This document shows, piece by piece, positions 6,206 to 6,622 of a stretch of DNA of 6,622 bases; positions within the stretch are counted from its first letter, which is position 1; each line of letters begins with the position of its first letter. The translations under genes and the position numbers were made by a program. The DNA comes from Chloroflexia bacterium (lineage in GTDB: Bacteria > Chloroflexota > Chloroflexia > Thermomicrobiales > UBA6265). A model generated the notes under the pieces. It saw nothing but the letters and a program-made list of their open reading frames with translations. It was not told the origin of the DNA and made no database searches. The DNA lies in contig JACCUV010000112.1 in assembly GCA_013698495.1 (NCBI GenBank), positions 1-6,622 on the forward strand. The letters are read 5' to 3'.

Positions 6206-6316
6206 CTGTCATTCCACAGCGAGCGCCAGCGAGTGGAGGAATCTCCTGCCGCAGCAGTGGATGTAGGGTTGTTCGCTGCGGCGAAGAGATTCCTCCTTCG
6301 TCGGAATGACAATTAA
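6202..6316. mobile_element. MITE-like palindromic element between treY and treZ
   Basis: Three nested inverted arms are visible. The outer arm, 6202-6215 with 6303-6316, pairs 13 of 14 bases and includes TGTCATTCC/GGAATGACA. The middle arm, GGAGGAATCTC (6235-6245) with GAGATTCCTCC (6286-6296), is perfect. The inner arm, GCCGCAGC (6248-6255) with GCTGCGGC (6275-6282), is also perfect. The left side carries about 13 extra bases between the outer and middle arms. The ends are flanked by TTAA, which could be a target duplication, and the left TTAA contains the treY stop codon. The element has no coding capacity, so it would depend on a transposase elsewhere, or be a REP-like structured repeat. 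In the treY-treZ mRNA it would fold into a long hairpin. Confidence 0.7.
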
Positions 6317-6328
6317 CCGCTTCGCGGG

Positions 6329-6354
6329 GGTTCCCTCGCAAGCTCGGGATGACA
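6329..6354. repeat. Diverged half-copy of the same repeat family
   Basis: The stretch reads GGTTCCCTC, then six or so variable bases, then CTCGGGATGACA. This parallels GATTCCTCC, a short spacer and GTCGGAATGACA in the adjacent element. The half-copy at 426-469 also ends in a second GGATGACA word, so the two-part arrangement recurs. Confidence 0.5.
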
Positions 6355-6385
6355 GTTGTCGTCGCACGCCATACAAGGCTTACCA

Positions 6386-6622
6386 ATGACTTCAACCAAT
6401 ACACGCAATTACGTAGAACCGAACAAGCCATGGGCGCCGGCGTTTGGGGCTCAGCTTGAAGCCGGTGGCACGCGCTTTTCGGTGTGGGCGCCGAACGCCC
6501 GCGAGTCGGTCAGTGTCGTGCTCTACGATCCCGCTGGCAGGTGCGATGTGCCTATGACGCCGCTCGGCGATGGCAGGTACGAGGCGTGGGTATCGCGCGT
6601 CGAGGCGGGAACACGCTACGCC
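6386..6622 (+). CDS. treZ: Malto-oligosyltrehalose trehalohydrolase, N-terminal part (runs off the right edge)
   Basis: The frame is open for 79 codons from ATG 6386 to the window end, with AAGG 7 nt upstream. The visible part is an N-terminal beta-sandwich (CBM48 / early-set type) of the GH13 branch: FGAQLEAGGTRFSVWAPNA (20-38), VVLYDPAG (44-51), MTPLGDGRYEAWV (57-69) and EAGTRYA (73-79). The catalytic barrel lies outside the window. TreZ hydrolyses the bond next to the trehalosyl unit made by TreY and releases free trehalose. Position directly after treY and the spacing of these motifs favour TreZ; GlgB and GlgX carry the same domain type and are the alternatives. The 180-bp gap after treY is mostly repeat DNA, and I see no separate promoter in it, so cotranscription is likely. 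Confidence 0.8.
   Translation, partial: MTSTNTRNYVEPNKPWAPAFGAQLEAGGTRFSVWAPNARESVSVVLYDPAGRCDVPMTPLGDGRYEAWVSRVEAGTRYA

Overview
The window is high-GC bacterial DNA with compact genes, GGAG-type ribosome binding sites and scattered GGAATGACA-type intergenic repeats. The Thr-Pro-rich secreted protein, the trehalose genes and the repeat style suggest a Chloroflexota (Thermomicrobia-like) chromosome. This is an inference from sequence style; no marker gene here proves it.

Layout, left to right. (1) Positions 1-222, minus strand: the N-terminus of a secreted Thr/Pro-repeat protein that runs off the left edge. It is driven by a near-consensus sigma70-type promoter at 309-336. (2) A gap holding a half-copy of an intergenic repeat (426-469). 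(3) Positions 532-1140, minus strand: a cyclophilin-type peptidylprolyl isomerase with an apparent internal duplication of its active-site segment. (4) A 374-bp divergent intergenic region. (5) Positions 1515-2956, plus strand: a two-gene phage-type cassette, made of a small acidic scaffold-like protein and an HK97-fold major capsid protein. An eroded direct repeat lies between the two genes, and a strong rho-independent terminator closes the cassette. No portal, protease, terminase, tail or integrase gene is visible. (6) Positions 3164-6205, plus strand: treY, maltooligosyl trehalose synthase, most likely starting at TTG. (7) A 115-bp palindromic, MITE-like element whose outer arm contains the treY stop codon, followed by a diverged half-copy. 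(8) Positions 6386 to the right edge: the N-terminal CBM48-type domain of a glycosidase, almost certainly treZ.

TreY isomerises the reducing end of a maltooligosaccharide to a trehalosyl end, and TreZ releases free trehalose. The two genes therefore form one glycogen-to-trehalose pathway, probably one operon interrupted by the palindrome.

The most interesting points are the capsid/scaffold pair isolated between housekeeping genes (prophage remnant or domesticated shell), the duplicated segment in the cyclophilin, and the palindrome overlapping the treY stop codon.
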